Below the pieces are notes generated by a model that worked only from the letters and a program-made list of their open reading frames with translations, ran no database searches and was not told the origin of the DNA. The translations under genes and the position numbers were made by a program. A DNA stretch of 64,000 nt from assembly GCA_037903355.1 (NCBI GenBank), contig JBAJFE010000005.1, positions 2,542,001-2,606,000 on the forward strand, in the 5' to 3' direction. The stretch is from Trichuris trichiura (lineage: Eukaryota > Nematoda > Enoplea > Trichinellida > Trichuridae). Numbering within the stretch: the first letter of the stretch is position 1; the number at the start of each line of letters is the position of its first letter. Positions 1 through 11,329 of this stretch are shown piece after piece.

Positions 1-220
1 TCCTCTACAGGCGAAGGCAAAATATTCCTGCGTCAAAATGAGCTCGCGTCAAATAAGTTGCGCGTCAAATATTTAGCGTGGTACACTTTGACGCGAAGCA
101 TCTCCGCGTCAAAGTGTTTACGTGGCAAAACGAGGCTTGCGTCAAACTTTCTCCGGAGTTCATCTTGACGCGAAGTCAGAATGTCCCTGCGTCAAAATGG
201 GCTCGCGTCATCAAGTTATA
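1..220. repeat. GCGTCAAA motif cluster, left border of the satellite array
   Basis: The octamer GCGTCAAA occurs about six times here (near 31, 46, 62, 106, 138 and 190) in plus orientation. Two inverted copies read TTTGACGCG or CTTGACGCG (near 88 and 167). Spacing is irregular, roughly 15-50 bp. The same motif returns at 5579-5650 on the other side of the ~450-bp array, so the two clusters look like borders of one repetitive unit. I see no coding potential beyond short shadow frames. Function unknown; it could be subterminal repeats of a transposable element. Confidence 0.6.
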
Positions 221-1330
221 GGTTTGGTTTGTCGCGCTGTTCGGCGAAAACCGTTCTTGTATGCCATGGGCGCACAGGGACGAAGCAGTTTACGTAGCGA
301 GTATTATGTTCCTGTTCTTATGGAGAGCAAGATTCGGATTTTTCGTGGATCGTTTGAGCAACGGGAGGCTGGAAATATGAAAAAATTACCTTTTTTATTC
401 TTCATACAGTAATTGGAGGAAAACCAGGTAGACATATTTTCAAAAATAATCACCAGCCGTCCTATGCGCGCCGGAGAAGTACTTTACTTCCGAGACGGCT
501 ACAGGAGAGTTAAAATGTTTCTCCTGAACGGGAAACGAAAGGCTCAGGAAGAGCGACCTGCTTTTCTGAGCGATCGCTTTCTCTTTCGATGCGATATGGA
601 AAGTAGCGCCAGAAGCATAATCCTGCAATGTTCTAGTTTTTAGACAGCTGTGTTGGTTCCCGTACGAGTCCTCGACGCCCTTATATGTCTTGATAGCCGT
701 GATCGTCTGAAGTTGCTCTTCTAAAGCCTGGAGGCACCTAGAAGACGTAGTTTAACTCGCGAATAGTATGCGCCTATAGCTACGCAGAGCCAAATTCCTA
801 GTTTTCAGAGGTTGAGTAAGAAACGGAAAGCCGAGAATATGAAAAACTTGTCTTTCTACATTTTTCGTACAGTTGATGAACGAAAAGCAGGTAGCGGTAG
901 TTTCAAAAACACTCACATGCCGTTCCCTGCGCGTTGGAGAAATCTTTTGTCGGCGAGATGGCTACAGTGGACCTGTAATGGTTCTGTGGAATGGGAAGGG
1001 AAGTGCCGACTGGTAACGAGGCTGTTTTTCTGCGCGATTGTTTCGTTTGAAACAAAACAGAGAGCAGCTGGCAGAAAAGTATTCCTGCATCATTCCTTTT
1101 TTTAAATAGCTACGTTGGGTCGCGTAGGAACTTTGGAAGCTATAGGATTTGTTCGTTCCCCTGGCGGTGTTCGGCGCAAGCCGCTCTTCGATACATTCAG
1201 CGCGCATGGAGGAAGTACTTTAGCTAGCGAATATTATGCCGCTATACTTATGGAGAGCAATGTTGAGATTTTTCGTCGCTCGTTTGGACAATCCGCGGCC
1301 GAAAACAAGAAATAGTTCTTTTTTTACATA

Positions 1331-3662
1331 CAGTAGAACCTCCGAAGTTGACCACCTCCCTATGTCGACCACCTCCTAAGTTGACCGAATTTTGACCAGT
1401 TGGTTGGTCAGCACGTTAATAAGCGCAAGGACAACCTCTATACATCGACCACCACCGTAAGTGGGAAGTTGACCGCTTTAGCCGTCACCTGGTATATGCA
1501 CGCAATGCTAACTTGCACTCTGTAAATTGGCCACTTCAGTTTGCTCTGTGTCAGTCGCTAGCAGCTGTTAACCATCATTGCCTCAATGTGCTGTTACTCA
1601 ACGTAACGAAGTTTTTCATTACCCTACATTGGAGATTCCTGATTACAGAACCGATTCCGTCGCTTTGACGATGCTTCTTTTATGCTTCTCGGCACAGCTT
1701 GCGCGTTTCCTCAAGTACATAAGCTCCCACCTACGCGTTGGCAGCATTCGCCCATTGAGGGAAATATGACAAATCGAGCCTACTTGAACTCGTTCGCGTC
1801 GAGCTCAGTTCTATTCATTCGCATTGGTATAGGTGTGCGGCAGGTTTTCTTAACGTGTCTTCGCGAGTAAAGATAGCCTGACTTACGCAGTAATAGACGC
1901 AGTAGTAGCTACCAAGCTGGTTGCAGTTTGCATTATGGCCAAACGGAAAGAATCGAGAGAGTTGCCACTGAAGGAAAAAGTGGATCTTATCCGCTTTCTC
2001 GAAACTAACAGTCAAAGGAAGACAGCAGAACGGTTTCATGTGAGCAAGACTACCGTTGGCAGCATCCAGAGACGTAAACGTGGGTACTTGGAAAGATATG
2101 AGAAGGAAAGCGGAGACGCGCAGCGAAGAAAAAGGAGAACCTCCCTGGACCAAGTCAATGAAGCAGCGTTACATTGGTTTAAGCAAATGAGAGCAGCTAA
2201 TGCACGCATCTCTGGCCCAATGATCCAGAAAATTGCTAGAAAATTCGCCGTGGAATTCGGTTTCACAGGTTTCCAAGCATCAAACGGTTGGCTGGCAAAG
2301 TTCAAGTTCCGTTATCAGATTTCTCAGAAAATCTTATGCGGCGAATCTTGCGAAGTTCTCGTCGAGGTCTTGGAAGACTTCATCTTGAAATTTCGTCATT
2401 TCGCCAGTGGCTTTAAGGAAGAAGACATATTCAATGCTGATGAATGCGGCTTGTTCTTCAAAGCTATGCCTGATAGAAGTCTTGTACTAAAAGGCGATAA
2501 ATGCAAAAGCGGGAAGCTCTCCAAAGAACGCTTCACTGTGCTTCTTTGCGCTAGCGCAACTGGGGAGAAGTTGAAGCCATTGGTCATTGGTAAGTCAACG
2601 AAACCCCGAGCTTTTAAGAACTTGAAGCCTGATGACCTCCCTGCCACTTGGAGATCAAATAAATCCGCCTGGATGACAGATGCCATATTCGAAGAGTGGG
2701 TAAGAAGTGTCGACGGACAGATGAAGCGAATGAAACGTTCCATCTTATTGGTAGTAGACAACTGCCCGAGCCATCCCCACGTGAAAGACCTCACAAATGT
2801 CACGTTAAAACTCCTGCCCCCAAACACTACCTCAAAGACCCAGCCTTTAGATCAAGGAGTAATTAAGACGTTTAAGGCGAAATACCGGACCCAGCTTCTG
2901 CGGTGGATCGTTGGCATAGCAGAATACACCAGCTCATTTGCGGGAGCGACTACGATTGCTGCGTCCATTAATGCTTTGGACGCTGTACTTTGGATCAATT
3001 CTTCCTGGAATAAGGTTCAACCGGAGGCAATACGGAAATGCTTCAGGAGAGCTGGATTCGTCAGAGACGAAGAGGATCATGTCGAGCTCCGGCCTGATAG
3101 TCCCACTCCTGAAGTAAAGATTGAAGGAGTAAACTTCGAAGATTTTGTTTCAATGGATGAATTGGCCACTTCTACCGAACCCGACCCACAAGCAATCTTT
3201 CAGTCTATACTAGCCGAAGTGGGACTGAGCCCAGAAGACGACGTAGAGAAGGAAAGTGAAAATGAAACGGAAATGGTACAGAAGCTGAAGGAAGAGGACG
3301 TCGGGCGCGTGTTAGCGCAGCTGAAGTGTTTTGCTGCTGAAAAATGTCCAAAGATGCTGAGCGCGGTAGCTACCGCGGAGACCGCCCTTGGTGCTTATGT
3401 TTGCAGTAAGAAGAAGCACCAGACTAGAATTGATACCTTTTTCAGCAAGCAGTGTAGCCCCTAAAAAGCTTATGCATGATTTTACAGTGTTGTTTTTATG
3501 CATCTCACCGTTTAATAGACCTCTGCAATAGAATAAAACTCATACAGATGCTAATCTGTTCAGCCGAGCCAGTTATACCCACAGTTCCAATATATTGACC
3601 ACCTCCTATGTTGACCAGTTTTCTCCGGTCCCTTGGGTGGTCAACTTACGGAGGTTCTACTG
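1331..3662 (+). mobile_element. Complete Tigger/pogo-like DNA transposon
   Basis: The element begins CAGTAGAACCTCCG at 1331 and ends with its inverse, CGGAGGTTCTACTG, at 3662. The inverted repeats extend about 27 bp with one 1-bp indel. TA dinucleotides at 1329-1330 and 3663-3664 are the target-site duplication expected for the Tc1/mariner-pogo superfamily. TTGACCACCTCC-like subrepeats lie just inside both ends. A single uninterrupted transposase ORF fills the middle. The insertion lies inside one unit of the ~450-bp array: joining the flanks with one TA removed restores a normal unit. Intact ends, TSD and ORF together argue for a young insertion. Confidence 0.93.
1935..3464 (+). CDS. Tigger/pogo transposase (TIGD4/6-like), 509 aa, intact
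   Basis: This enzyme would cut the element at its terminal inverted repeats and rejoin it at TA sites in the nucleus. Residues 1-60 form a CENP-B/psq-type helix-turn-helix, including a KEKVDLIRFLE helix. Residues 70-135 match the CENP-B/Tc5 DNA-binding domain. Residues 155-330 form the DDE_1 catalytic domain. The acidic triad is visible as NADE (D169), LLVVDN (D275) and PLDQG (D306), a DD30D spacing typical of pogo/Tigger. An acidic tail follows. The ATG at 1935 is the first in frame and the stop is TAA. There is no frameshift or premature stop, and the length is normal for the family. It could also be a domesticated TIGD gene, but the surrounding TIRs and TSD favour a mobile copy. Confidence 0.93.
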   Translation: MAKRKESRELPLKEKVDLIRFLETNSQRKTAERFHVSKTTVGSIQRRKRGYLERYEKESGDAQRRKRRTSLDQVNEAALHWFKQMRAANARISGPMIQKIARKFAVEFGFTGFQASNGWLAKFKFRYQISQKILCGESCEVLVEVLEDFILKFRHFASGFKEEDIFNADECGLFFKAMPDRSLVLKGDKCKSGKLSKERFTVLLCASATGEKLKPLVIGKSTKPRAFKNLKPDDLPATWRSNKSAWMTDAIFEEWVRSVDGQMKRMKRSILLVVDNCPSHPHVKDLTNVTLKLLPPNTTSKTQPLDQGVIKTFKAKYRTQLLRWIVGIAEYTSSFAGATTIAASINALDAVLWINSSWNKVQPEAIRKCFRRAGFVRDEEDHVELRPDSPTPEVKIEGVNFEDFVSMDELATSTEPDPQAIFQSILAEVGLSPEDDVEKESENETEMVQKLKEEDVGRVLAQLKCFAAEKCPKMLSAVATAETALGAYVCSKKKHQTRIDTFFSKQCSP

Positions 3663-5574
3663 TACTTCGTACAGTAGGTGAACGAAACGCAGGTGCCGAT
3701 ATTTTCAACAATACTCGCAGGCTGTCTGCTGCGCGCCGGATACTTCTTTCGTCCGTGAAAAGACCGTAGAACCGCTGTGATGCTCCTTCGGGGTGGGAAC
3801 GGGAACACCGAACACCGAAACTCACCCTGTTTTTGCTCATGATCCCATCATCCGAGCAGAAATAGAAAGCGGCGGCAGAAACCAAGTCCTGCACCGTACT
3901 AGCTTTTATACAGCTGTGTTGAGTCGTGTACGAGTCTTAGAAGTTGTTAGACTTCCTGACGGCGGTGTTTGACTGAAGTTGTTTTTCCTTGCCCTGGGGG
4001 CATGTTAATGAAGTAGTTTAACTGACGAATATTATGCTCGTATACCTACGCGGAGCCATATTCCTGTTTTTTGGAGCTCGTCTGTGCAACGGGAAACCGG
4101 AAATATGAGAAACTTCTCTTTTTACATGTGGAGTACAGTTGGTTAACGAAAAGCAGGTACCAGTATTTTCAAAAATATTAATTAGCTGTCGCATGCGCAC
4201 CGGAAAAATTTTTTGTGAGCGATAGGGCTGTAGTAGCGCTGTAGCTTTCTTGCGGAGTGGGATTTGATACGCGGACCGATAGGGAGCCTGTTCTTCTGCG
4301 CGATGGCTTCATTTGAAACGAAATCGAAAGGAGTGTTCAAAAACGTGTTCGGTGCATCCTCCTTGCTGTTAGATGGATGCTCTGGGTCGGATAGAAACTT
4401 TGGAAGCTGTAAGTTTCGTTTGTCGCGGTGATCGACAAAAGGCGCTCTTCTATACACTTGCCGCGCATGGATGAAGAACTTTACGTAGCGAGTATTATGT
4501 TTCTATGCTTATGGAGAGGAGCATTTGGATTTTTTGAGCCACGGGAGGCTGGAAGTAGGAGAAATTACGTTCTTCATACAGTAGATGAACGAAAAGCAGG
4601 TACAACATTTTTCAAAAATACTCATAGGCCTTCCTCTGCGCGCCCGACTAGTGTTTTGTGTCCCAGAGCGTTTCGGCAGCGCAGTATCGGTTGTCTGTTA
4701 TGGGAACGGAAACGCAGAACTATAATGAGCCTGTTTTTCTGCGCGATGGCTTCATTTGAATCCATATCTAACGCAGCCGGCATAAAGGTATTCGTGCATT
4801 ATTCTGGCTTCTGAAAGCTATAGGTTTCGGTTGTGCCGGTGTTCGACCAAAACCGCTCTTGTATAGCCAGGGCGCGCATAGACGAAGTAGTTTAAGTAGC
4901 GAATATCATAGCCCCACACTCTTATAGAGAGCACAGTTCGGATTTTTCCGAGATCCTTTGAGCTAAGGGATGCTGGAGATATGAAAAAATTCTGTTTTTA
5001 CATTCTTCGTACAGTAGGTTACCGATAAGAAGGGAGTAGTGTTTTAAAAATAGTCACTAGACGTGTAACGCTCGCAGGAGAATGGTTTTACTTTCCAGAC
5101 GGCTACAGACGCTCTAAAACGCTTCTGCGAAAAAGATAAGGAAAGGCCGAGCGACGACGAAGCAGTTTTTTGCGCCATCGCTTCATCTGAAACGAAATGG
5201 AAAGTTGCGGGCACAATCGTATTCCTTAATGTAGATGGCTGTGCTGGCCCGCTATGCAGCTCTGGAATCTGCAGATTGCCTTGATTGTGGTGTTCCAGTG
5301 GAGCTGCACTTGTATATTCTGAGGGGCGCATGCGGGAACTTTTAGCTAGCTGATATAGTGCCCCTATACTTACGGTTAGTGTCATTCCGATTTTTCAGTG
5401 CTCATACGAGCAACGGACAGCTCGAAATGTGATAAAATGCTAGTTTTTGGATACATGGTACAGTAGGTAAAGGAAAAGCAGGTACCACTAATTTCAAAAA
5501 TACTGATGAAGCCTCCAGAGCGCGTGGACAAGTTCTTTGTCTGCGAGGGGGCTTGCGGAGGCCGCGTGAAGCCG

Positions 5575-5660
5575 TTTCGCGTCAGAAAAAGGTGCGCCAA
5601 ACAGGCACGTGACGTCTTTTCACTTTTGCGTCAAAAGAAGGCGCGTCAAACTGAGACGTC
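5575..5660. repeat. GCGTCAAA motif cluster, right border
   Basis: GCGTCAGA (5579), GCGCCAAA (5593), GCGTCAAA (5628) and GCGTCAAA (5643) repeat the motif seen at 1-220, in the same orientation. They sit just after the last unit of the ~450-bp array. Confidence 0.5.
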
Positions 5661-7518
5661 ATATTTTAACTGTGCGTAAATTTGTTTCATTTGGAAAAAA
5701 GGTGTGTTTAGCTTAACTATAAAAGACGTATGTTGACTGCAGCTGAATGTGAGATTTGCGTGAAACGAAGGCGAGTCAGTCTGACTTGAAAGGCTATTTT
5801 GTCATCGTCAGGATACTGTTATGTATTTGCAGTTAAACGTGAAAAGTAACGCATGTAAACGGTACGTCGTGGCTTAATTATAGAAGAGAATGATAGATTT
5901 GTTGCACATTTAGATTTAAAGAAATTGTTTTCAGAAGTGTTGGTATTGCGAATTGTTTTCCAGTTTCAAAAGCGATCATCGTTTAAGCTCTTTTTAAACT
6001 GGTTGAGCTTGGCAGGGTATAAAAGGTAGGAGTATAGAAGCAAACAGTTAAAGCGATGGAAGAAGAAAGCCGCAGAAACCAGGATTATGTAAAAGACGGA
6101 AAGGAAGCCCAGAAGACACCATGAGAAAGATAAGAACGAAGAATAGAACAAATGAAACGACGAAAAAGTATTAAACAAGAAAGAAAGGAATAAGGTAGAA
6201 AACTGCGAACGAAGAGAAAGAGAAAGAAGGAACAAAAGCTAAGAAAGAAAAGAGAAAAGTTCGTGAGGGAAGAGGAAGGAAGAAAACGTTAGAAAAGAAG
6301 GAAGAAAAGATTATCGAAGACAATTTTGTGCCAACATAGAGCATATCGTCCTACACGGAAACTTCAACGGGTTTAAACAGAGTTTAAACGACGGCCAAAT
6401 CAAAAAGTGGAAAATAATTGACATTTCAACAAACTTTCACCAGTTAATTCCCACCTACAATGGATAGCTGTGAATATAAATCCTTTACGATAGAAACTCT
6501 TAAACCGTGATTCTATTTTATTGTGAATATAACGTTTCCGTAAAAGCACAACCTATATTCAGACATGTAATTATTGTTGCTAATATTTTTTTATTAAGTT
6601 GAGATTTAGGGTTTATCGCACCTTGTCGAAGGTCCTTGGAATCAGCGTTAATGGTAAGCAACAATCCGCCCTGAAAGCTCTACTTGTTAAGAAAAGATGA
6701 GAAAACAATACGCCGTATCATTCCGTTTAGTACAATAATGGAGTAATACTCGCAGTTATTTGGAAGTGTTTCATGTGTAATGTAGTTTGCCCGGAAAAAC
6801 GAGCCTAAATTTGTTTTCTTTTTCAATGACGATTGATAGTTGCCCATGAAACGGACCGCTCACAAAATCTACTGCAACTTTGTCATTCACTTTCCTAAGG
6901 ATAATAAGTAACGTATAGCCAACATGAAAACGGAAACACCCGTGAAACCGAATAATTCAGTTCCCCATTAAAGACGGAACATCAAAAAGTAAATTTGTTT
7001 CAGGAACAAAGCCTCTTTGAGTTCTTTTATCAGTTGCTATGGATTTTAAGGTTGTAAATGCTGTATGCACTGCAATCAGTCTCTGTTCATCACACTTTTT
7101 TAGAATAAATTTGAAGTACTGTAGATTCTAATTGTGGGAAGAGTATTATTTTTTCTTTTTCTCGATAAACTTATTCTTCTTTTCCTTTTCCTATCGCTTA
7201 CTGAAGAAATTAGGCAACTTTTAAGTGAACGTTATCAGACTAAGCATTTAGAAATTCGTTAAAATTATATCTTTTTAAAGGAATAATCATATTTCAAAAA
7301 GTTCTTTGCTCCCAATGTTTATACAATCAGAGTAAATACGATCGTTCTTCAAGGTCAACGAAATAGGTTATCAGTTCATTATATCAGCCAGAGGGAACAA
7401 ATTGTTGGAGCATTTGTTTGTTTTAATCGTATAGTAGTCAGTGCTAATGTTTGCACTTGTAAGATGTAGCGTAACCTCTTATACGCTGAAACGATAAAAT
7501 TGTATACTTACAAGCAAT
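5661..7518. other. Non-coding, AT-rich; purine-rich tract at 6040-6310
   Basis: I see no gene. From about 6040 to 6310 the plus strand is strongly A/G-rich, built of AAGAA and GAAAG words, and gives a low-complexity Ser/Phe/Leu frame on the minus strand that I do not regard as coding. The remainder has no recognisable repeat or RNA gene. Confidence 0.5.
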
Positions 7519-7871
7519 GTGTCAATAGTAAGTGGGTTACTCAAACGACCTTTTATCAGGTCAATCAGTGATTTGCATACCACTAAAGTATTGTGGTCGA
7601 CACTCAGACGCTCAAAATCAGTGTTCGCTCGTTCCGACTTGCAGAGCAGTTGCTCCTATGCGACTACTGCTGATCGCTGCTCTTTCATTCCAGTGGTAAA
7701 TGCTGCCGGTTGGAGGATCCATTTGGAAAAGACCAATTGCTGGACAGGACAACAGGATGACGGTGCCATATGGAAATGATGGACAAACCAGTTCCATGTT
7801 GCAATGAAAGATGGTGAGTCTTTTAGTCTTAAACATCGTTCATTTTTTTCAACTTTTAGAGATTCGATGAT

Positions 7872-8130
7872 GACCATTGGAAATTCGTAAAAAGGATGGA
7901 GCAGAGAAAACTGTCAAAATCGTAAAATCGACCAAGGAAGTGGACGAGAAAAAGCAAAGGACGACAGCTCAAAAGGGGACGACAATTTCAAACCGAGAGG
8001 ACCATTGGAAATTCGCGAAAAGGATCGAGGAGAAAAACTTTTCCGGACAGCCTATCGTCTAATCGACCAAAAAAGAGAAAAGGACGACCGCTCAAAACGG
8101 GACGACAATTTGAAAACGGAGGACGAGGAA
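7872..8130 (+). repeat. Two-copy direct repeat, 128-bp period
   Basis: GACCATTGGAAATTCG starts at 7872 and again at 8000. The following ~125 bp also match, including blocks like GACAGCTCAAAAGGGGACGA and GACCGCTCAAAACGGGACGA. Intron-like GT...AG stretches flank it at about 7811-7859 and 8151-8201. The open frame across it is short, very basic (Lys/Arg) and interrupted. It may be a remnant of a transcribed element; I assign no product. Confidence 0.5.
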
Positions 8131-8201
8131 AAGACGCTCGACAGATTTTAAAGTAAGAAATTTGTCGTTTATGCGTATGTTTATTTTTGCAATATTTGCA
8201 G

Positions 8202-9039
8202 GACGAAAAAAGAAAACAGCTGGAAAAAAACTTGGAAATTTTGGGTCGCTGTTCATCCGTCTGATCAATCAGTCAATATTGTCATACCTGTGGCAGAGAG
8301 GACTCGCTCGTTTAGCATTGTCTGTGTTCTGCTGACGTCAAGTGGCAATAAATTTTTTAGAGTCGACCGATGTCCGTCTGTTTCGTAAAGGCATTTCAAA
8401 GGCGAAGACACTTCTGTGGACAAGAAATGGACTGGTCTTCAACTTCAGCATATATCATCGCTGAGATTTTTCTCAGCAACTCATTTCACTCCTTCATCAT
8501 CTCTGACAGAGCAGATCATATCCTGGTGTTGGGTATGAATCTCTCTGTTTTATGATGTGATATTTTCACATCGCGAATTTTTTGTCATATTTCGGTCTTC
8601 AGCATCGTCTCCTGTTCGAAGACATGGTCTGGAATCATCTTATGGATCGCGCTCTCAGCTGATCGCGTCTCGTGATCTTCATTGTCTCATTTTGTCTCCT
8701 CTCATACCTTCTCTCCTCTGAGCAGATGAGTGGGTTCTCTCATCTTGTTCAGTTCTTTTCATTCAGTCTTTCATTCTCAGTCTCTCTCTCTCTCTCCTGG
8801 TTCATTTTCTGGGAGGGGGGTTGTCTTCGGCCAGGTTCTTTCGGTCCGATTGGTGGATGCGATTCCTGGTATTAGCACGGATCGGGAATCCGCTCCTGTA
8901 TTCGAGTGTATTATGCCGGCATCCGGCGCGTTTTTTAAGTCTTTGTTTACTTAGTGGTTTTTTTGAGCAACCTTCTTCCCCCTGGTGTGATTTTCTTGAT
9001 CACGTGGTTCCTTCCCCATTACCACGTTTCGAGTGACAT
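8202..9039. other. No gene recognised; CT-rich plus strand
   Basis: The plus strand is pyrimidine-rich, with many TCTC and CTCAT words at 8440-8830. Frames are short and overlap one another. Nothing conserved is visible. Confidence 0.4.
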
Positions 9040-9850
9040 TGCGAGTGACAACCTCTCATGCGGTTATTTCTGAGATGGATGGATGAGTCATATCCCCTCG
9101 TGCGATCATTCTGACATGCAAATTTTGGGAGTACCCCCTCATGCAGTGATTTTGACATGCATTTTTGGGGGTACTCCCCTCATGCAGTGATTTTGACATG
9201 CAGATTAGAGTATTTCCCCCATGCGATGACTTTGGGATGCAATTTTGAGGGTACCCTCTGCATGCGATGATTTTGACATGCAATTTGGAGGGTACCCTCC
9301 GCATGCGGTGATTTTGACATGCAATTTTGAGGATACCCTCCGCATGCGATCATTCTGACATGCAAATTTTGGGAGTACCCCCTCATGCAGTGATTTTGAC
9401 ATGCAATTTTGGGGGTACTCCCCTCATGCAGTGATTTTGACAGGCAATTTTGAGGGTACCCTCCGCATGCGATGATTCTGACATGCGGTTTTGAGGGTAC
9501 CCTCCGCATGCGATGATTTTGACATGCAATTTTGAGGATATCCCCTCATGCTGTGGTTCTCACATGCAATTTTGAGGTTACCCTCCGCATGCGATGATTT
9601 TGACATGATCTACAGGGGTACTCTCGCATGCGATGACTTTGTCAAGCGGTTCGAGAGTACCCCCTGATGCAATGACTTCGACATGCACTTTTCAGTGATC
9701 TCCAGCATGCAATGTGTTGGATGCTACTATTTGTGTGACATCCTCATGAGATGATTTTATGGACTTGCACAGTGACTCCTTTTCATGCAATGACTATGTT
9801 AGCGATGACAATTTTCTCGCTGGATTATCATACTGTCAGCATGGTCCTTT
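9040..9850. repeat. 41-bp minisatellite, about 18 copies
   Basis: Units have the form CATGCGATGATTTTGACATG, then CAATTTTGAGGGTACCCTCC or a close variant. CATGC starts fall at 9261, 9302, 9343 and so on, a steady ~41-bp step. Copies are most alike at 9100-9610 and decay to about 9990. Two variant classes alternate: GGGTACTCCCCTCATGCAG and GGGTACCCTCCGCATGCG. The repeated frames on the minus strand are artefacts of the repeat. There are no unique spacers, so it is not a CRISPR array. Confidence 0.9.
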
Positions 9851-10980
9851 CATGCAAGAATATTTACGCTCCTAGGAGATATACCCTCTACGTGAAGGCA
9901 ACATGCCAGTGCCAGAACATCCATCAGCACAGGGGTTATACACTCCATGCCAATCTAACATGTATGCTTCAATTCCAATCATACATCTAGGAATCATGCC
10001 CACTACTAGACCGCTGTACGTTATACGACTCCATTAGATATTTTAGACCCATGGGAGCGACATTCATACTTCGCATGCAGGTATATAGGTACCAGAGGAA
10101 TGGTATGCTTCCACGGGTTACAAGCAAGTGGTACAACTCCTAATCTCAGGTGTTGTACCTTTTAAGAACAGGCAACATGCGGTCCATTTCCATCAGAGAA
10201 GGTACGGTATAGTATCCCCATTTCAGAGCAGAATATGTTTCAGAATATGTTCCATGAAGGTCCATAGGTCAGTGTGAGGATGGCAGAAGTTGCCAAAATT
10301 GGTGTGGATGTCTTGTGGTTTTAAACTTTCTTTTCTTTTCAACTGCTCTGTACATTTCAAGTCCGTCGCATGTTGTCCTGTCGCGCTTGTCGCTGATCTT
10401 GAGGCTTTCTTGTTGTCTTTGTGACAGTAGTCCTTCTATTTTTATGCTTGTCGCTGCTGCTTTCTTCCTCTAGCATTGCGTAATCTTGCTTGAGCTCTTC
10501 AATTCCCATTGAATTGTTTTTTAACTTTTTATCCTTTCTCAAAATAATCTCTGCTGCTCAGAATTGGCCTACCGAGTTGGCATACAGTTCACATATGTTT
10601 TGTCATCACCTTTGCTCCGACGGTGCCAAATGGGCGGTCATTTTCCGACTTTGCTTTCCTTGTAATCGCGTCCGTGACAAACGAGTTGTGGATTGTGTCT
10701 TTGTGAACATATAACACCATTTGTTAACCATTGCAGATAATTTTAGCCATTGTAAACTTCGCAACTTCTACACCGTACCTCCTCTAATGAAAACCTACAA
10801 GCCCATAACCAGAATCGAACGGTCAAACGTGAGAACAATACTATCCCATACATTTAAAATTATGTACGAGCACAACGCGACACATTTAAACCTATATCAT
10901 GCCATGATGTAATACATGAGGATGTCACACAAATAGATATATGAGATCACTGTCATGCAATTAATCCATGTGTGAGACTT
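9851..10980. other. Decaying minisatellite and non-coding DNA
   Basis: Scattered CATGC/ATGCAA words continue from the 41-bp array, for example around 10890-10960. I see no gene. Confidence 0.4.
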
Positions 10981-11049
10981 CAATGTTATTAACACTCCCG
11001 GCATGCAAACATCAATTCTTACCAATGGAACAGAATGTCGTGTAGTTCT

Positions 11050-11115
11050 TCTTATAGGTTCTGACTTTCGGCTGAAACTGGATGCCCTACCAACGTATGG
11101 ATGGGCGGTTATTAG
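11050..11115 (+). repeat. Partial copy of the fold-back element arm
   Basis: CTACCAACGTATGGATGGGC followed by GGTTATTAG closely matches the left arm of the fold-back element at 15937-15965 (CTACCAACGGATGGATGAGC, then AATTATTAG). Only about 60 bp align, so this is a fragment. Confidence 0.45.
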
Positions 11116-11329
11116 TTCAAAACGGGACAAAACTTTGCCAAGACATCGAGAACAATGCACACTGCTTTGGGTCAATTTTACTTTGGCATTTCACCCGAAG
11201 GACCTCCCAAAAATTCTTTATTTCATTATCCAATTCAGCATGCAAAACATAGAATGCAATAGTATCACAGTGAAATACACTACAACAACTGCAATGTTGT
11301 TTTAGCCTAAAAATAATTGATTATCTATC

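Larger units (their letters stand above)
225..5560. repeat. Degenerate tandem array of ~450-bp units, split by a transposon
   Basis: Landmarks recur in order: a tract like GAACGAAAAGCAGGTA, then TTTCAAAAATA, GCGCG, TTTTTCTGCGCGAT, GAAACTTTGGAAGCT, TAGCGAATATTATG and TATGGAGAGCA. The first landmark falls near 410, 872, 3671, 4136, 4580, 5011 and 5461. After removing the 2.3-kb transposon the period is about 430-467 bp, giving six full units plus partial ends. Units differ by many substitutions and small indels, so the array is old. Short open frames in it share peptide strings only because the DNA repeats; none is conserved across all units. I call it a satellite and not a gene family. Confidence 0.85.

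Noticed and set aside
122..4814. Several 60-128 codon frames sharing peptides such as TVDERKAG and LFFCA
   Set aside because: The similarity comes from the ~450-bp tandem repeat. Frames break at different points in each unit.
225..5560. Array of spliced-leader or 5S RNA genes
   Set aside because: The unit size would fit, and a GCAG|GTA motif and short T-runs are present, but I found no recognisable SL, Sm-site or 5S sequence conserved across units.
6000..6235. Ser/Phe/Leu-rich minus-strand frame
   Set aside because: Low-complexity translation of the purine-rich tract.
9056..9606. Overlapping minus-strand frames with repeated MSKSxHAEGT-like peptides
   Set aside because: They follow the 41-bp minisatellite, exist in several frames and have no conserved unit independent of the DNA repeat.
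9040..9850. CRISPR-like periodic array
   Set aside because: Contiguous tandem units with no unique spacers, in a eukaryotic context.
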